From contig CAZJRM010000015.1 in assembly GCA_964547975.1 (NCBI GenBank), positions 1 to 40,409 of the forward strand: a stretch of 40,409 nucleotides of DNA, read 5' to 3'. Made by a program: the position numbers and the translations under genes. The notes under the pieces were generated by a model, which searched no databases, was not told where the DNA came from, and saw only the letters and a program-made list of their open reading frames with translations. The stretch's first letter is position 1. Every line of letters starts with the position of its first letter. The DNA comes from CAYJPV01 sp964547975. GTDB lineage: Bacteria; Acidobacteriota; Vicinamibacteria; Vicinamibacterales; JAKQTR01. Shown here piece after piece: positions 1-9,163 of the stretch.

Positions 1-10
1 TACAGATCAG

Positions 11-120
11 GGGCTAGGGGCTAGAGATTAAGAGAAGGGGACAGGGAGGCGATAGGGAAGAGGGAAAAGGGGAAGGGGGAATAGGCGAGAGGCGAAAGGA
101 ACGGCCGCGAGCCGCGAGGC
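11..120. repeat. G-rich dispersed intergenic repeat
   Basis: The stretch opens with two GGGGCTAG-type units (11-24) and continues with purine-rich GGGA/GGGGA runs on the top strand (about 31-100). It ends in CGGCCGCGAGCCGCGAGG (102-119). The same three building blocks recur elsewhere in the window: the CTAG units and the GCCG-rich tail at 11277-11363, and the GACAGGGAATAGGGAAGAGG type at 19020-19070. The minus-strand reading frames across it are low complexity (Pro/Ser/Phe/Leu) and not credible genes. Several closely spaced G-runs could form G-quadruplexes. Function is unknown. Confidence 0.6.
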
Positions 121-125
121 GAAAG

Positions 126-236
126 CCTATCAGTATGCCTAATGATGTCGTAATAACTATTAGTTTGACGCAGGCCCTCCAGACGGTTGATCGTGAAGAA
201 CACGACTTCTGCCGGCCAGGCCGGCGGTGACGGAGC
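126..236 (+). promoter_or_regulatory. Leader and probable promoter region of ilvBNC
   Basis: About 45 bases here (126-170) are clearly AT-richer than anything nearby and include TAATAACTATTAGTTTGACG (151-170). This is where a promoter for the ilv operon would be expected. I cannot assign a -10 and -35 pair with confidence: TTGACG at 165-170 resembles a -35 box, but no good -10 box follows at 17 nt. I see no obvious attenuator peptide rich in Leu, Ile or Val codons and no T-box. Confidence 0.3.
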
Positions 237-1945
<1,709 letters not shown>

Positions 1946-1949
<4 letters not shown>

Positions 1950-2473
1950 CCACGACCTACATCGTCCGCACGGAAGACCGCCCCGGTGTGCTCACGCGCG
2001 TGACGGAGATCTTCCGCCGCCGGGCGTTCAACATCGAGTCGCTGACCGTGGGCCACACCGAGACCCCCGGCGTCTCGCGGATGACCATCGTGGTCGACAC
2101 CGACGAGGATGCGGCCCGGCGCATGGAGGCGCATCTCTACAAGCTCGTGAACGTGCTGCACGTCGACACGGTGACCGAGCAGCCCTCGGTCTTCCGGGAC
2201 CTCGCCATGATCAAGGTGGCCGCGACGGCCGAGACCCGCTCGCAGATCATGCAGCTCGTCGAGGTCTTCCGCGCCCGCGTCATCGATGTGTCACCGGCCT
2301 CGATGGTCATCGAGATTACCGGGACCGAGGACAAGATTGACGGGTTCGTGGACGTGCTGCGGCCCTTCACCGTGCTCGAGATGGCCCGTACGGGACGCCT
2401 CGCCATGCGTCGCGGCGCCGTCGAGCACGGCGCCGCCGACAACGGCCGGGATGCCGACGAGGTCGCCGCGTAG
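1946..2473 (+). CDS. ilvN: Acetolactate synthase, small (regulatory) subunit
   Basis: The regulatory subunit activates the large subunit and carries end-product (valine) feedback control. The 175-residue product has an N-terminal ACT domain (YIVRTEDRPGVLTRVTEIFRRR, then FNIESLTVGHTE) and the ALS_ss C-terminal domain (about residues 85-155). The GTG at 1946 is chosen because it overlaps the ilvB stop in a GTGA arrangement and the ACT domain begins at once after it. Longer upstream frames run through ilvB and are spurious. The last ~20 residues are Asp/Ala-rich and probably unstructured. Some homologues are named ilvH; the sequence does not separate the two names. Confidence 0.95.
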
Positions 2474-2594
2474 ACTGTCGTGGAGCGGCAAGCCTGACCG
2501 CCGTCGCCTAGGTTATGGCGGTCCGCCGAACCGGTGCGGAGGCGGAAGGCCTGCCCCACATCATGCAAGGACCAACCGACTCAGGAGTACTTCC

Positions 2595-3629
2595 GTGGCC
2601 GAGATGTATTACGACAAGGACGCCGACCTCTCCCTCATCACGTCCAAGAACGTGGCCGTCATCGGGTTCGGATCGCAGGGGCACGCCCATGCGCTCAATA
2701 TGGCCGACAGCGGTGTCCAGGTACGGATCGGTCTGCGTGACGGCAGCCGCTCGGCCGAGAAGGCCCGGGCTGCCGGGTTGACGGTGTGTTCGATCGCCGA
2801 CGCGGCGGCGTGGGCCGATGTCATCATGGTCCTCGCGCCGGACACCGAGCAGGGCGCCCTTTATCGCACGTCAATCGCCCCGTATCTCACCGCAGGTAAG
2901 GCCCTCTTCTTCGCCCACGGGTTCAATATCCACTTCGGCACCATCACGCCCCCGGCGAACGTCGACGTCGCCATGGTCGCGCCGAAGTCGCCGGGCCACC
3001 GCGTGCGCGAGGTCTTTGTCGAAGGCGCGGGAACGCCGGCCTTGATGGCCGTCCACCAGGATGCGACCGGCCAGGCCTTCGCCCTCGCCCTCTCGTACGC
3101 GAAGGCCATCGGCGTCACCCGCGCGGGCGTCATCCAGACGACGTTCGCGGAAGAGACGGTGACGGACCTGTTCGGCGAACAGGCGGTGCTCTGCGGTGGC
3201 GCCAGCGCCCTCGTCAAGGCGGGGTTCGAGACCCTGGTCGAGGCCGGCTATCAGCCCGAGATCGCCTACTTCGAGTGCCTCCACGAGCTGAAGCTGATCG
3301 TGGACCTGATGTACCGCGGCGGCCTGAACTACATGCGGTATTCGGTCAGCGATACGGCCGAACACGGCGACTACACCGGCGGCCCGCGTATCGTGACCGA
3401 CGCCACGCGCACGGCGATGCGCGAGATGCTGGCCGAGATTCAGAACGGGACCTACGCTCGCACCTGGATTGCCGAGAACGAAGCCGGCCGGCCGAACTTC
3501 GACGCGACGCGGCGTCGCGAACAGGATCACCCGATCGAACAGGTCGGCGCGCGCCTGCGCGCGATGATGCCGTTCCTCGATCCGGTGACCGTGCGCCCGC
3601 AGGACCAGAACGCGCCCATCACCAAGTAG
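2595..3629 (+). CDS. ilvC: Ketol-acid reductoisomerase, class I
   Basis: It isomerises and reduces acetolactate or acetohydroxybutyrate to the dihydroxy acid, using NAD(P)H and Mg, the second step of the branched-chain pathway. At 344 residues it is the short class I form. The Rossmann motif is AVIGFGSQGHAHALN. The cofactor loop GLRDGSRSAEKA carries Arg and Ser residues that usually mean NADPH preference. The Mg and catalytic residues lie in MVAPKSPGH, DLFGEQAVLCGG and ECLHELKLIVDLMY. The GTG start at 2595 is preceded by AGGAG (2583-2587) at 7 nt. The 121-base gap after ilvN shows no hairpin or second promoter that I can see, so the three genes are probably one operon. Confidence 0.95.
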   Translation: MAEMYYDKDADLSLITSKNVAVIGFGSQGHAHALNMADSGVQVRIGLRDGSRSAEKARAAGLTVCSIADAAAWADVIMVLAPDTEQGALYRTSIAPYLTAGKALFFAHGFNIHFGTITPPANVDVAMVAPKSPGHRVREVFVEGAGTPALMAVHQDATGQAFALALSYAKAIGVTRAGVIQTTFAEETVTDLFGEQAVLCGGASALVKAGFETLVEAGYQPEIAYFECLHELKLIVDLMYRGGLNYMRYSVSDTAEHGDYTGGPRIVTDATRTAMREMLAEIQNGTYARTWIAENEAGRPNFDATRRREQDHPIEQVGARLRAMMPFLDPVTVRPQDQNAPITK

Positions 3630-3712
3630 CGAGTCGTGTCGCGAGACCGCATCGCGGGCCGGTGAGCCGGCGTCGCTGGCTCATCGCGGCTCGCGCGTAC
3701 GCTCGAGAACCC

Positions 3713-3760
3713 TTGAGGACCTGGAACCTGACTTGGTGAGTCAGGTTCCAGGGCTCTCAA
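3713..3760. terminator. Strong hairpin between convergent genes
   Basis: A perfect 12-bp stem, CTGGAACCTGAC (3721-3732) with GTCAGGTTCCAG (3740-3751), has a 7-nt loop. It can be extended by TTGAG/CTCAA (3713-3717 with 3756-3760) across a small internal loop. It lies between ilvC and the convergent zinc-ribbon gene. There is no clear U-tract, so it may act as a bidirectional terminator or as a 3'-end stabiliser. Confidence 0.7.
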
Positions 3761-3802
3761 GTGAATTGTTGCGGGCCGAGGCCCGGCTGGGCCGGAGGCC
3801 CG

Positions 3803-4237
3803 CTAGAACTTGAACAGATCGTCGAAGGCGCTGCGGGCGGACGTCTGCTTCACCGACCCCGTTTCTTTTTCGACCGTCGTGCGCGCCTCGAACAACGAGC
3901 ACGTGTTCAGCGCGTCCTTTGGGGAGATCCGGGCCGGTATCTCCTGCATGCACTCGAAACGCGAGCCGGGGTTGAACGACACGCACTGCGCGCACGCGTG
4001 CAGGGACGCCCCGCATTTCGCGCAGGCCGTCGAGGCGATGATCGCCACGTTCACGAGGGTGCCGCACCGGTGACAGCGGACCACGTCGTGGAACCCCATC
4101 ATCTTCGGTGACCGCGGTCCTTCCGGCCGCTCGCGCGGCCCGGCCGGCGGTTTCGGCCCCGCCGGACCCCGTTCCCGATCGCGGTCTTTCGCGCCGTCGT
4201 CCTGGTATCCGCGCTGACGGTACTTACGATCGCTCAT
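3803..4237 (-). CDS. Hypothetical zinc-ribbon protein
   Basis: The 144-residue protein starts with a charged, Arg/Pro/Gly-rich and probably disordered segment (about residues 1-45, RDRERGPAGPKPPAGP type). A Cys-rich domain follows: CHRCG, then CAKCG, then CAQC and two further Cys (FECMQE, NTCSLFE). Two CxxC pairs are a classic zinc ribbon; the extra Cys residues could bind a second metal or a cluster. The C-terminus ends in FDDLFKF. The ATG at 4237 has GAGG about 6 nt upstream on its strand; longer frames run into GC-rich non-coding sequence. Zinc ribbons of this kind often bind nucleic acid or protein partners, but I cannot name a function. Confidence 0.8.
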   Translation of the reverse strand: MSDRKYRQRGYQDDGAKDRDRERGPAGPKPPAGPRERPEGPRSPKMMGFHDVVRCHRCGTLVNVAIIASTACAKCGASLHACAQCVSFNPGSRFECMQEIPARISPKDALNTCSLFEARTTVEKETGSVKQTSARSAFDDLFKF

Positions 4238-4536
4238 GGCAGCCTCGTGGACGTACGTCCGTCCGGGGGAATGACGCGCGGGTCGGCAGAATGAGCGCGC
4301 CGGCAGCGCGCGAGCGGGACCGACGACCGACTGGACTCCCGTTCGAGGGCTGAACGGGCTGGTGCGGCCCAACTCTATCACGGGGCCACGTCCGGCTGAA
4401 CCCGGGCGCCGGGCGGGACCACCCAGGCCGGGCGCCGAGGGTGGCAGGCGCTTGACCGTGTCGGGAATCCGGACGCCGGGGCGCGACCGGTGACCATCCA
4501 TGCCGACGCGCCCGCGGTGCATCCCGGCCCTGCGGG

Positions 4537-4542
4537 TAGAAT
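4537..4542 (+). promoter_or_regulatory. Possible -10 box (TAGAAT)
   Basis: TAGAAT matches the -10 consensus in five of six positions and lies 21 nt before the transglycosylase start. There is no convincing -35 box. The rest of the 326-base divergent gap (4238-4563) is GC-rich and shows no gene, repeat or other site that I can support. Confidence 0.3.
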
Positions 4543-4563
4543 CCGGTCAGTTTCTACGGCGGA

Positions 4564-5634
4564 ATGCCGGGCACGGATCGTGAAACCACCCTCTCCGTGG
4601 AGTGGTCTGCCCCGGTCCGACTCGAGAACGCTGGTCCCCGCCGCGCAGCGGCGGGCAGGCCCGGGTGCCTGTGTCGAGCCTGGATCGTCAGCGTCGTTTG
4701 CGTGACGACCGTGCCCGCCGCCTGGGCGCAACCCGGCTCGACCTGTGCGGCATCGGCCTTCGACGGAACGCGGACACTCTACCTCCGAGTCCCGGCCGGC
4801 GAGCGGTCGCGCGACGATGCCGCGAGGTCCGAACGCTGGCAGGCGTTCGACCGTGTCGTGCTCGCAGTGCTCGGCGCCGATGGAGTCACCCCCGACACGG
4901 CTGAACGGTCGGCATTCGTGGCGGCCGTGACCTCCGGCACCGGGGCGCGAGTGCCGTGCGATGCCCGGATGATCGCGCAGGATCGCCTGGCCTATCGGCT
5001 GGCGCTCGTCGGGTACTCCGGTGCCGACATCGCGCGGATCCTGCTTCGCGACGCCAGCCGCGCGTCGATTGACGCCGCCTACGCCCGGAAGATGGCCGGC
5101 CTGCCCGACGAGCCGCTGCCGGTCACCGCGATAGCCGCGACGGGAACGCCGCCAGCCGCCGTTCCGGGCCGGCCTCCGGTCCGCGCGCGGCCGGAGCGAA
5201 CGCCGGCCGAGCCGCTGTCCGACCACGCCATCCCCGTGGCCGCCGAACTCGACTCGATGGCGCTCGCGGCCTGGATCAGGTACTACGCCGCCGAATACGG
5301 CGTCGATCCGAGGCTGGTCACGGCGGTGATGCGGCAGGAATCCAACGGCGCTCAGGCGAGTGTCTCGCCCAAGGGTGCGCTGGGCCTGATGCAACTCATG
5401 CCCGCCACGGCCTCCGCCCTCGACGTGAATCCCCACGATCCGGTCGAAAACCTTCGCGGCGGCATCGCCTACCTGGCCGAGTTGCTCCGCACGTACGGCA
5501 ACGTCCGTGACGCCCTTATCGCCTACAACGCCGGTCCCACCCACGCGAACCAGGTCATTCGCGGCCAGCGGACACTCTTCGGTGAAACCCGGCGTTATCT
5601 GAAGGCGATTGCCGCCGTGTATCCGCTGGACTGA
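4564..5634 (+). CDS. Secreted lytic transglycosylase (SLT domain)
   Basis: It is predicted to cleave the MurNAc-GlcNAc bond of peptidoglycan with formation of 1,6-anhydroMurNAc, in the periplasm. The C-terminal ~120 residues form an SLT/GH23 domain with catalytic Glu259 in VMRQESNGAQ, then the hallmark KGALGLMQLMPATA, NLRGGIAYLAELL and ALIAYNAGP. A hydrophobic segment ending in PAAWAQ (about residues 41-56) looks like a signal peptide. It sits unusually far from the ATG at 4564, so the true start may be downstream. The middle region (residues 60-200) is Ala/Arg/Pro-rich and not recognised. It is a single gene, convergent with the following secreted protein. Confidence 0.85.
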   Translation: MPGTDRETTLSVEWSAPVRLENAGPRRAAAGRPGCLCRAWIVSVVCVTTVPAAWAQPGSTCAASAFDGTRTLYLRVPAGERSRDDAARSERWQAFDRVVLAVLGADGVTPDTAERSAFVAAVTSGTGARVPCDARMIAQDRLAYRLALVGYSGADIARILLRDASRASIDAAYARKMAGLPDEPLPVTAIAATGTPPAAVPGRPPVRARPERTPAEPLSDHAIPVAAELDSMALAAWIRYYAAEYGVDPRLVTAVMRQESNGAQASVSPKGALGLMQLMPATASALDVNPHDPVENLRGGIAYLAELLRTYGNVRDALIAYNAGPTHANQVIRGQRTLFGETRRYLKAIAAVYPLD

Positions 5635-5648
5635 CCCGACCGTCGCCG

Positions 5649-6278
5649 TTACGGCAGACGTTTCCCATGCGGGCTGTCGACGGGGTGCCCCGCCTCGTCC
5701 AGGAAGATGCGGTCGTTCTTCCTGTAGCGGCGCCCTCCGACATCAATGTCGCGCGTCACGCGGCATTCGGCGAGGGTCCCGTCCGGGTGAAGGTAGACGC
5801 CGCTCGGGTTCCCGCCGAACACATCCGACCAGATGCTGAACCCCGCGCATGGGACTCCCTGCACGTCCCGGTCTTCCTCCATCCAGCACAGCTTCAGTCG
5901 CCCGTCCGGATGGAAGGTCGTCATGAAGTTGTGTCCCGAACCCTTGCACGTGTAGCCCTCGATCGTCGTGGTCCTCGGCAGGAAGACGTACGCGTGGTTG
6001 CCGTCCTCGTTGAAGGCGACGGCGGCCCCCTTGGGCAGGGCCGCGCCCCTGACGACGGCGTCGCGGTCGATGGTGCAGCGGTGGAGGCGTCCGTCCGGGA
6101 ACCGCCACAGATAGCCGGCGGCGCACGGCACGCCCTCGATTTCTTCAGGGGTCTTCAGCGAAAACCGCTGCGCCCTCGCCGGAGAAGACGCCCACGCGGA
6201 CGCAACCGCCCCGGCAGCGATCACCAGGGCGACCGAGATGAGGACGGTTCGGAGACTGGCGGATTGGAACGTTGTCAT
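5649..6278 (-). CDS. Secreted protein with repeated PDG-L-C motif
   Basis: The 209-residue protein is not a family I recognise. It has a signal peptide (ALVIAAGAVASAWASSPARAQ). The mature part contains at least three related units, each with a Cys, an aromatic strand and a PDG turn followed by Leu and Cys: GVPCAAG with FPDGRLHRC; GYTCKGSG with FHPDGRLKLC; GVPCAGF with LHPDGTLAEC. Between them are related lines such as LPKGAAVAFNEDG and YRKNDRIFLDEAG. This resembles a short beta-repeat or toxin_WG/MORN-like surface protein with one disulfide per unit. The ATG at 6278 is chosen over the upstream in-frame codon because it precedes the signal peptide and has GAGGT about 8 nt before it. Confidence 0.75.
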   Translation of the reverse strand: MTTFQSASLRTVLISVALVIAAGAVASAWASSPARAQRFSLKTPEEIEGVPCAAGYLWRFPDGRLHRCTIDRDAVVRGAALPKGAAVAFNEDGNHAYVFLPRTTTIEGYTCKGSGHNFMTTFHPDGRLKLCWMEEDRDVQGVPCAGFSIWSDVFGGNPSGVYLHPDGTLAECRVTRDIDVGGRRYRKNDRIFLDEAGHPVDSPHGKRLP

Positions 6279-6386
6279 CGGCTTGACCTCTGCCCCGAAG
6301 ATACGGAACGGGCGACGCCGGAGTCGTGAGCCGCCGCTGAAGAAGCCTGAAAGAGTATCGCCTTTACCCGGCGTGCGCGACCGGCA

Positions 6387-6392
6387 TACCAT
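6387..6392 (+). promoter_or_regulatory. Possible -10 box (TACCAT)
   Basis: TACCAT lies 42 nt before the ammonia-lyase start, in the short gap between divergent genes. No -35 box is evident. It is listed because the same TANNAT pattern precedes several other unit-opening genes in the window. Confidence 0.25.
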
Positions 6393-6434
6393 GCCGCGAG
6401 CCGGTCACCTGCCCCGCCCGGGCCCGGAGTCGTC

Positions 6435-7958
6435 ATGCCCATCTTGCTCGACGGTTCGCATCTCACCATCGATACGCTGGTCCGCATCGCCCGGCACGGC
6501 GCACCCGTGGCGCTGGCGCCGGAGGCTCTGGACCGTATCAGGGCCTGCCGCGCCATGCTCGAGGCGAAACTGGCGGCGAAAGAGATCATGTACGGCACCA
6601 ACACGGGAATCGGGGAGTTCTCCGAGCACATCCTGAGTGACGAGCAGGTGCGGGAGTTCCAGCGGTACCTGGTGTACAACCACGCGGCGGGCATCGGAGA
6701 ACCGGCGCCCATCGAACACGTGCGTGCCGCGCTGGCGGGCCGCATCAACGTGCACGCACACGGGAACTCGGGCTGCCGGCCGGAGATCACGCAGACCTTC
6801 GTTGAAATGCTGAACCGCGGGGTGACGCCGGTCGTCTGCCGGAAGGGATCGGTCGGCGCGAGCGGGGACCTCGCCCCGATGGCCCAGGCCGCGCTGCTCC
6901 TCCTGGGTGAAGGCGAGGCCTTCTACCAGGGAGAGCGGCTTCCCGGCGCGGACGCCATGACTCGAGCCGGGATTCCCGTACCGGGCCTGCAGGCGAGGGA
7001 CGGGCTGGCGGCCATCAACGGCTCCAACCTCCTGACGGCCATGTCGGCGTTGCACCTGTACGACATGGAACGCTGGCTCAAGCAGGCGGACATCGCGGCG
7101 GCCATGTCGATCGAAGCGCTGCTGGGGAATCTGAAGCCCTATCACGAGACGCTGCACCAGTTGCGAGGCTTCTCCGGCGCCATCACGTCGGCCCGCAACA
7201 TCATGCGGGTGCTCGCCGGTTCAGATCTCGCGACCGGCCGCATGAAGACGAAGGTCCAGGATGCCTACTCGATGCGATCGACGCCCCAGGTGATTGGCGC
7301 CGCGCGCGACGCGCTGGCGTACGCGCGGTCGCAGGTCGAAATCGAACTGAACGGCGTCGGCGACAACCCGATCTTCATCCCCGAGCGGCAACTGACCCTG
7401 ACGGGCGCCAACTTCCAGGGGACGCCCGTCGCGCTCCCGATGGACATGGCTGGCGCGGCCATCACGATGGTATGCGTGCTGTCGGAACGGCGGCTGAACC
7501 GCCTCACGAACCCGGCGTTGTCGGCCGGCCTGCCCGACTTCCTGGCGCACGAACCGGGGTTCTACTCCGGGCTGATGCTCAGCCAGTACACGGCGGACCA
7601 TCTCATCGTCGAACAGCGCATCCTGTCCGCGCCGGCGTCGATCCAGTCGATTCCCGCCGCCGCGGACCAGGAAGATTTCGTCTCGATGGGGATGAACACG
7701 GCCCTGAAGAACGGCCAGATCCTGGAGAACGCGTACGGCGTGCTCGGGATCGAGTTCATGGCCGCCGCGCAGGCGCTCGATTTCCGCACGTTCGCCCCCG
7801 GTACCGGCACCGCCGCAGCCCGCGCCGTGGTGCGGCGCCACGTCGCCCACCTCGATGTCGACCGGCCGCTGTTCAACGATCACAACGCCATGAGCGCCCT
7901 CGTGAGATCGGCGGAGATTCTGGAGGGAGTCGAGGCTGCGGTGGGCGCGCTGGAGTAA
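6435..7958 (+). CDS. MIO-type aromatic amino acid ammonia-lyase (histidine lyase-like)
   Basis: The family removes ammonia from an aromatic amino acid by means of a self-formed MIO group. The MIO triad is Ala142-Ser143-Gly144 in GSVGASGDLAPMA. The other catalytic residues are present: Tyr in YGTNTGIG, His83, Asn in INGSN, and Gln/Tyr/Arg in VQDAYSMRSTPQ. Also present are Phe in GANFQG and Glu413 in DQEDFVSM; this Glu is typical of histidine ammonia-lyases. The usual histidine-lyase pair Ser-His at the substrate switch is Asn82-His83 here, and QEDH is changed to QEDF. No hutU, hutI or hutG is nearby. Histidine is the most likely substrate, but it is not proven; a 2,3-aminomutase or another substrate remains possible, so no symbol is given. 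Length (507) is normal. Confidence 0.85.
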   Translation: MPILLDGSHLTIDTLVRIARHGAPVALAPEALDRIRACRAMLEAKLAAKEIMYGTNTGIGEFSEHILSDEQVREFQRYLVYNHAAGIGEPAPIEHVRAALAGRINVHAHGNSGCRPEITQTFVEMLNRGVTPVVCRKGSVGASGDLAPMAQAALLLLGEGEAFYQGERLPGADAMTRAGIPVPGLQARDGLAAINGSNLLTAMSALHLYDMERWLKQADIAAAMSIEALLGNLKPYHETLHQLRGFSGAITSARNIMRVLAGSDLATGRMKTKVQDAYSMRSTPQVIGAARDALAYARSQVEIELNGVGDNPIFIPERQLTLTGANFQGTPVALPMDMAGAAITMVCVLSERRLNRLTNPALSAGLPDFLAHEPGFYSGLMLSQYTADHLIVEQRILSAPASIQSIPAAADQEDFVSMGMNTALKNGQILENAYGVLGIEFMAAAQALDFRTFAPGTGTAAARAVVRRHVAHLDVDRPLFNDHNAMSALVRSAEILEGVEAAVGALE

Positions 7959-8006
7959 GTGCGTCGCGATTCAAGAATCCTGGCGGGATTGCCGATTGCT
8001 GACGCA

Positions 8007-8031
8007 GATCCCCGCATGAGGGTCGGGGATC
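8007..8031 (+). terminator. Hairpin between lyase and hemerythrin genes
   Basis: GATCCCCG (8007-8014) pairs perfectly with CGGGGATC (8024-8031) around a 9-nt loop. It may end the lyase transcript. It also lies just ahead of the hemerythrin ribosome binding site, so it could be a 5'-UTR structure instead. There is no U-tract. Confidence 0.45.
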
Positions 8032-8050
8032 CCCTTCCCGGAGCATCGAC

Positions 8051-8458
8051 ATGTCCCTGATCGAATGGAGCCCGAGGCTGAGCCTGGGCATCGACGAGAT
8101 CGACCACCAGCACCGGAAACTCATCGAACTCATCAACGAACTCGACCGGGCCATGGAACAGGGCCAGGGCAAGGCCGTCATCGGCCGGACGCTGGACGGC
8201 CTGGTGGCTTACACGCAGTTCCACTTCGGCGCGGAAGAGAAACTGATGGAACGCTGCGGCTATCCCGGCAGCGAACGGCACAAGGGCGAGCACGTCGCGT
8301 TCGTCAAGAAGCTCATCGACTTCAGGACGGGGTACGCGAGCGGACAGCTCGGGCTGTCGATTGCCGTCATGAGTTTTCTCAGCGCCTGGCTGACGGAACA
8401 CATCCAGGGCACGGACCGGCAGTACGTGCCGCACATGACACCGGCGGCCTCACGCTGA
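8051..8458 (+). CDS. Bacteriohemerythrin
   Basis: This is a small cytosolic four-helix protein that binds O2 reversibly at a non-heme di-iron site, thought to serve in oxygen storage, delivery or sensing. All seven iron ligands are visible in the 135 residues: His21 (IDHQH), His58 and Glu62 (FHFGAEE), His77 and His81 (RHKGEH), His117 and Asp122 (EHIQGTD). The spacing is that of stand-alone bacterial hemerythrins. The start has GGAG 8-10 nt upstream. No signalling domain is fused to it. It converges on the GNAT gene with a hairpin between them. Confidence 0.93.
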   Translation: MSLIEWSPRLSLGIDEIDHQHRKLIELINELDRAMEQGQGKAVIGRTLDGLVAYTQFHFGAEEKLMERCGYPGSERHKGEHVAFVKKLIDFRTGYASGQLGLSIAVMSFLSAWLTEHIQGTDRQYVPHMTPAASR

Positions 8459-8471
8459 CGCGCGCGTCGAA

Positions 8472-9020
8472 TCACCGGCGGGCGGACTTCTTCACGTCCG
8501 CCCGCAGCAGTCCCATCGCCACCGTGTTCCAGTAGCGGCCCCGCCTGAAGCTGTCCTGGCGCAGCACCCCTTCCAGCCTGAACCCGACCTTTTCGTACGC
8601 GCGGATGGCGCCCTTGTTGTCTTCGTACACGTGCAGCCACACGCGGTTGAGATTGAGCGTGTCGAAGGCGTAGCGGACGACCAGCGCTGTGGTCTCCGTT
8701 CCGTACCCCTTGCCGCGGTGGGCGGCAGCCCCGATGAAGATGCCGAACATGGCGTGGCGGTTCTTGGTGTCGACGCGGTGCAGGCCCGTCACGCCGATCA
8801 GTTCCTCCGACCCGGCCTTGACGATGCCGAACGCCACGTCGTGATCGCTGCGGTTCACGGCGTCGATGAACGCTTCTTCGGCTGCCAGGTTCATCGGCTT
8901 GTACATGAGCAGGTGCTGGATGACCTGCTGGTCGTTGACCCACGGCAGGATCGTGGGCGCGTCGGCGCGTTCCAGGGCTCGCAGCGTGATGTGAGTGCCG
9001 GACAGGAATGCGGGCGGCAT
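8472..9020 (-). CDS. GNAT N-acetyltransferase, RimJ/RimL type
   Basis: It is predicted to transfer an acetyl group from acetyl-CoA to an amine, perhaps a protein N-terminus or small molecule. The 182-residue product shows the family order: LRALERADAPTILPWVND at the N-terminus, then ELIGVTGL, the acetyl-CoA binding loop AAHRGKGYGTE, and the C-terminal NKGAIRAYEKVGFRLEG. The start ATG at 9020 has GGGGAG 7 nt upstream on its strand. It is divergent from the ligase cluster that starts at 9164. GNAT enzymes do occur with ATP-grasp peptide-ligase systems, but a link here is only a guess. Confidence 0.88.
   Translation of the reverse strand: MPPAFLSGTHITLRALERADAPTILPWVNDQQVIQHLLMYKPMNLAAEEAFIDAVNRSDHDVAFGIVKAGSEELIGVTGLHRVDTKNRHAMFGIFIGAAAHRGKGYGTETTALVVRYAFDTLNLNRVWLHVYEDNKGAIRAYEKVGFRLEGVLRQDSFRRGRYWNTVAMGLLRADVKKSARR
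8478..8505. terminator. 10-bp hairpin inside the GNAT 3' end
   Basis: GCGGGCGGAC (8478-8487) pairs perfectly with GTCCGCCCGC (8496-8505) around an 8-nt loop. It begins 19 nt after the hemerythrin stop and lies within the last codons of the convergent GNAT gene (encoding about ADVKKSAR). It probably serves as a shared terminator that also codes for protein. Confidence 0.5.
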
Positions 9021-9112
9021 GGCGGTTCTCCCCGGGGGACGCTGCCATTATGCCGCAGCCGCGCGGCCCCGGCGGTGCCGCGGGAACCCGGTGCGCGGGC
9101 GCCCGGCCGGGG

Positions 9113-9118
9113 TATCAT
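9113..9118 (+). promoter_or_regulatory. Possible -10 box (TATCAT)
   Basis: TATCAT lies 45 nt before the first gene of the ligase cluster, in the 143-base divergent gap. No clear -35 box is seen at the proper distance, so this is a tentative promoter for the long co-directional run that follows. Confidence 0.35.
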
Positions 9119-9163
9119 GGAACGTTCCCGGCGCGTGATGTTCCGCGGCCACGAGGAGTCGGC

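Noticed and set aside
126..236. Leader-peptide attenuator or T-box before ilvB
   Set aside because: No run of Leu, Ile or Val codons, no T-box sequence and no terminator-antiterminator pair could be seen.
2286..2594. Long N-terminal extension of ilvC
   Set aside because: It reads through the end of ilvN in another frame; the KARI fold starts right after the GTG at 2595 with a good ribosome site.
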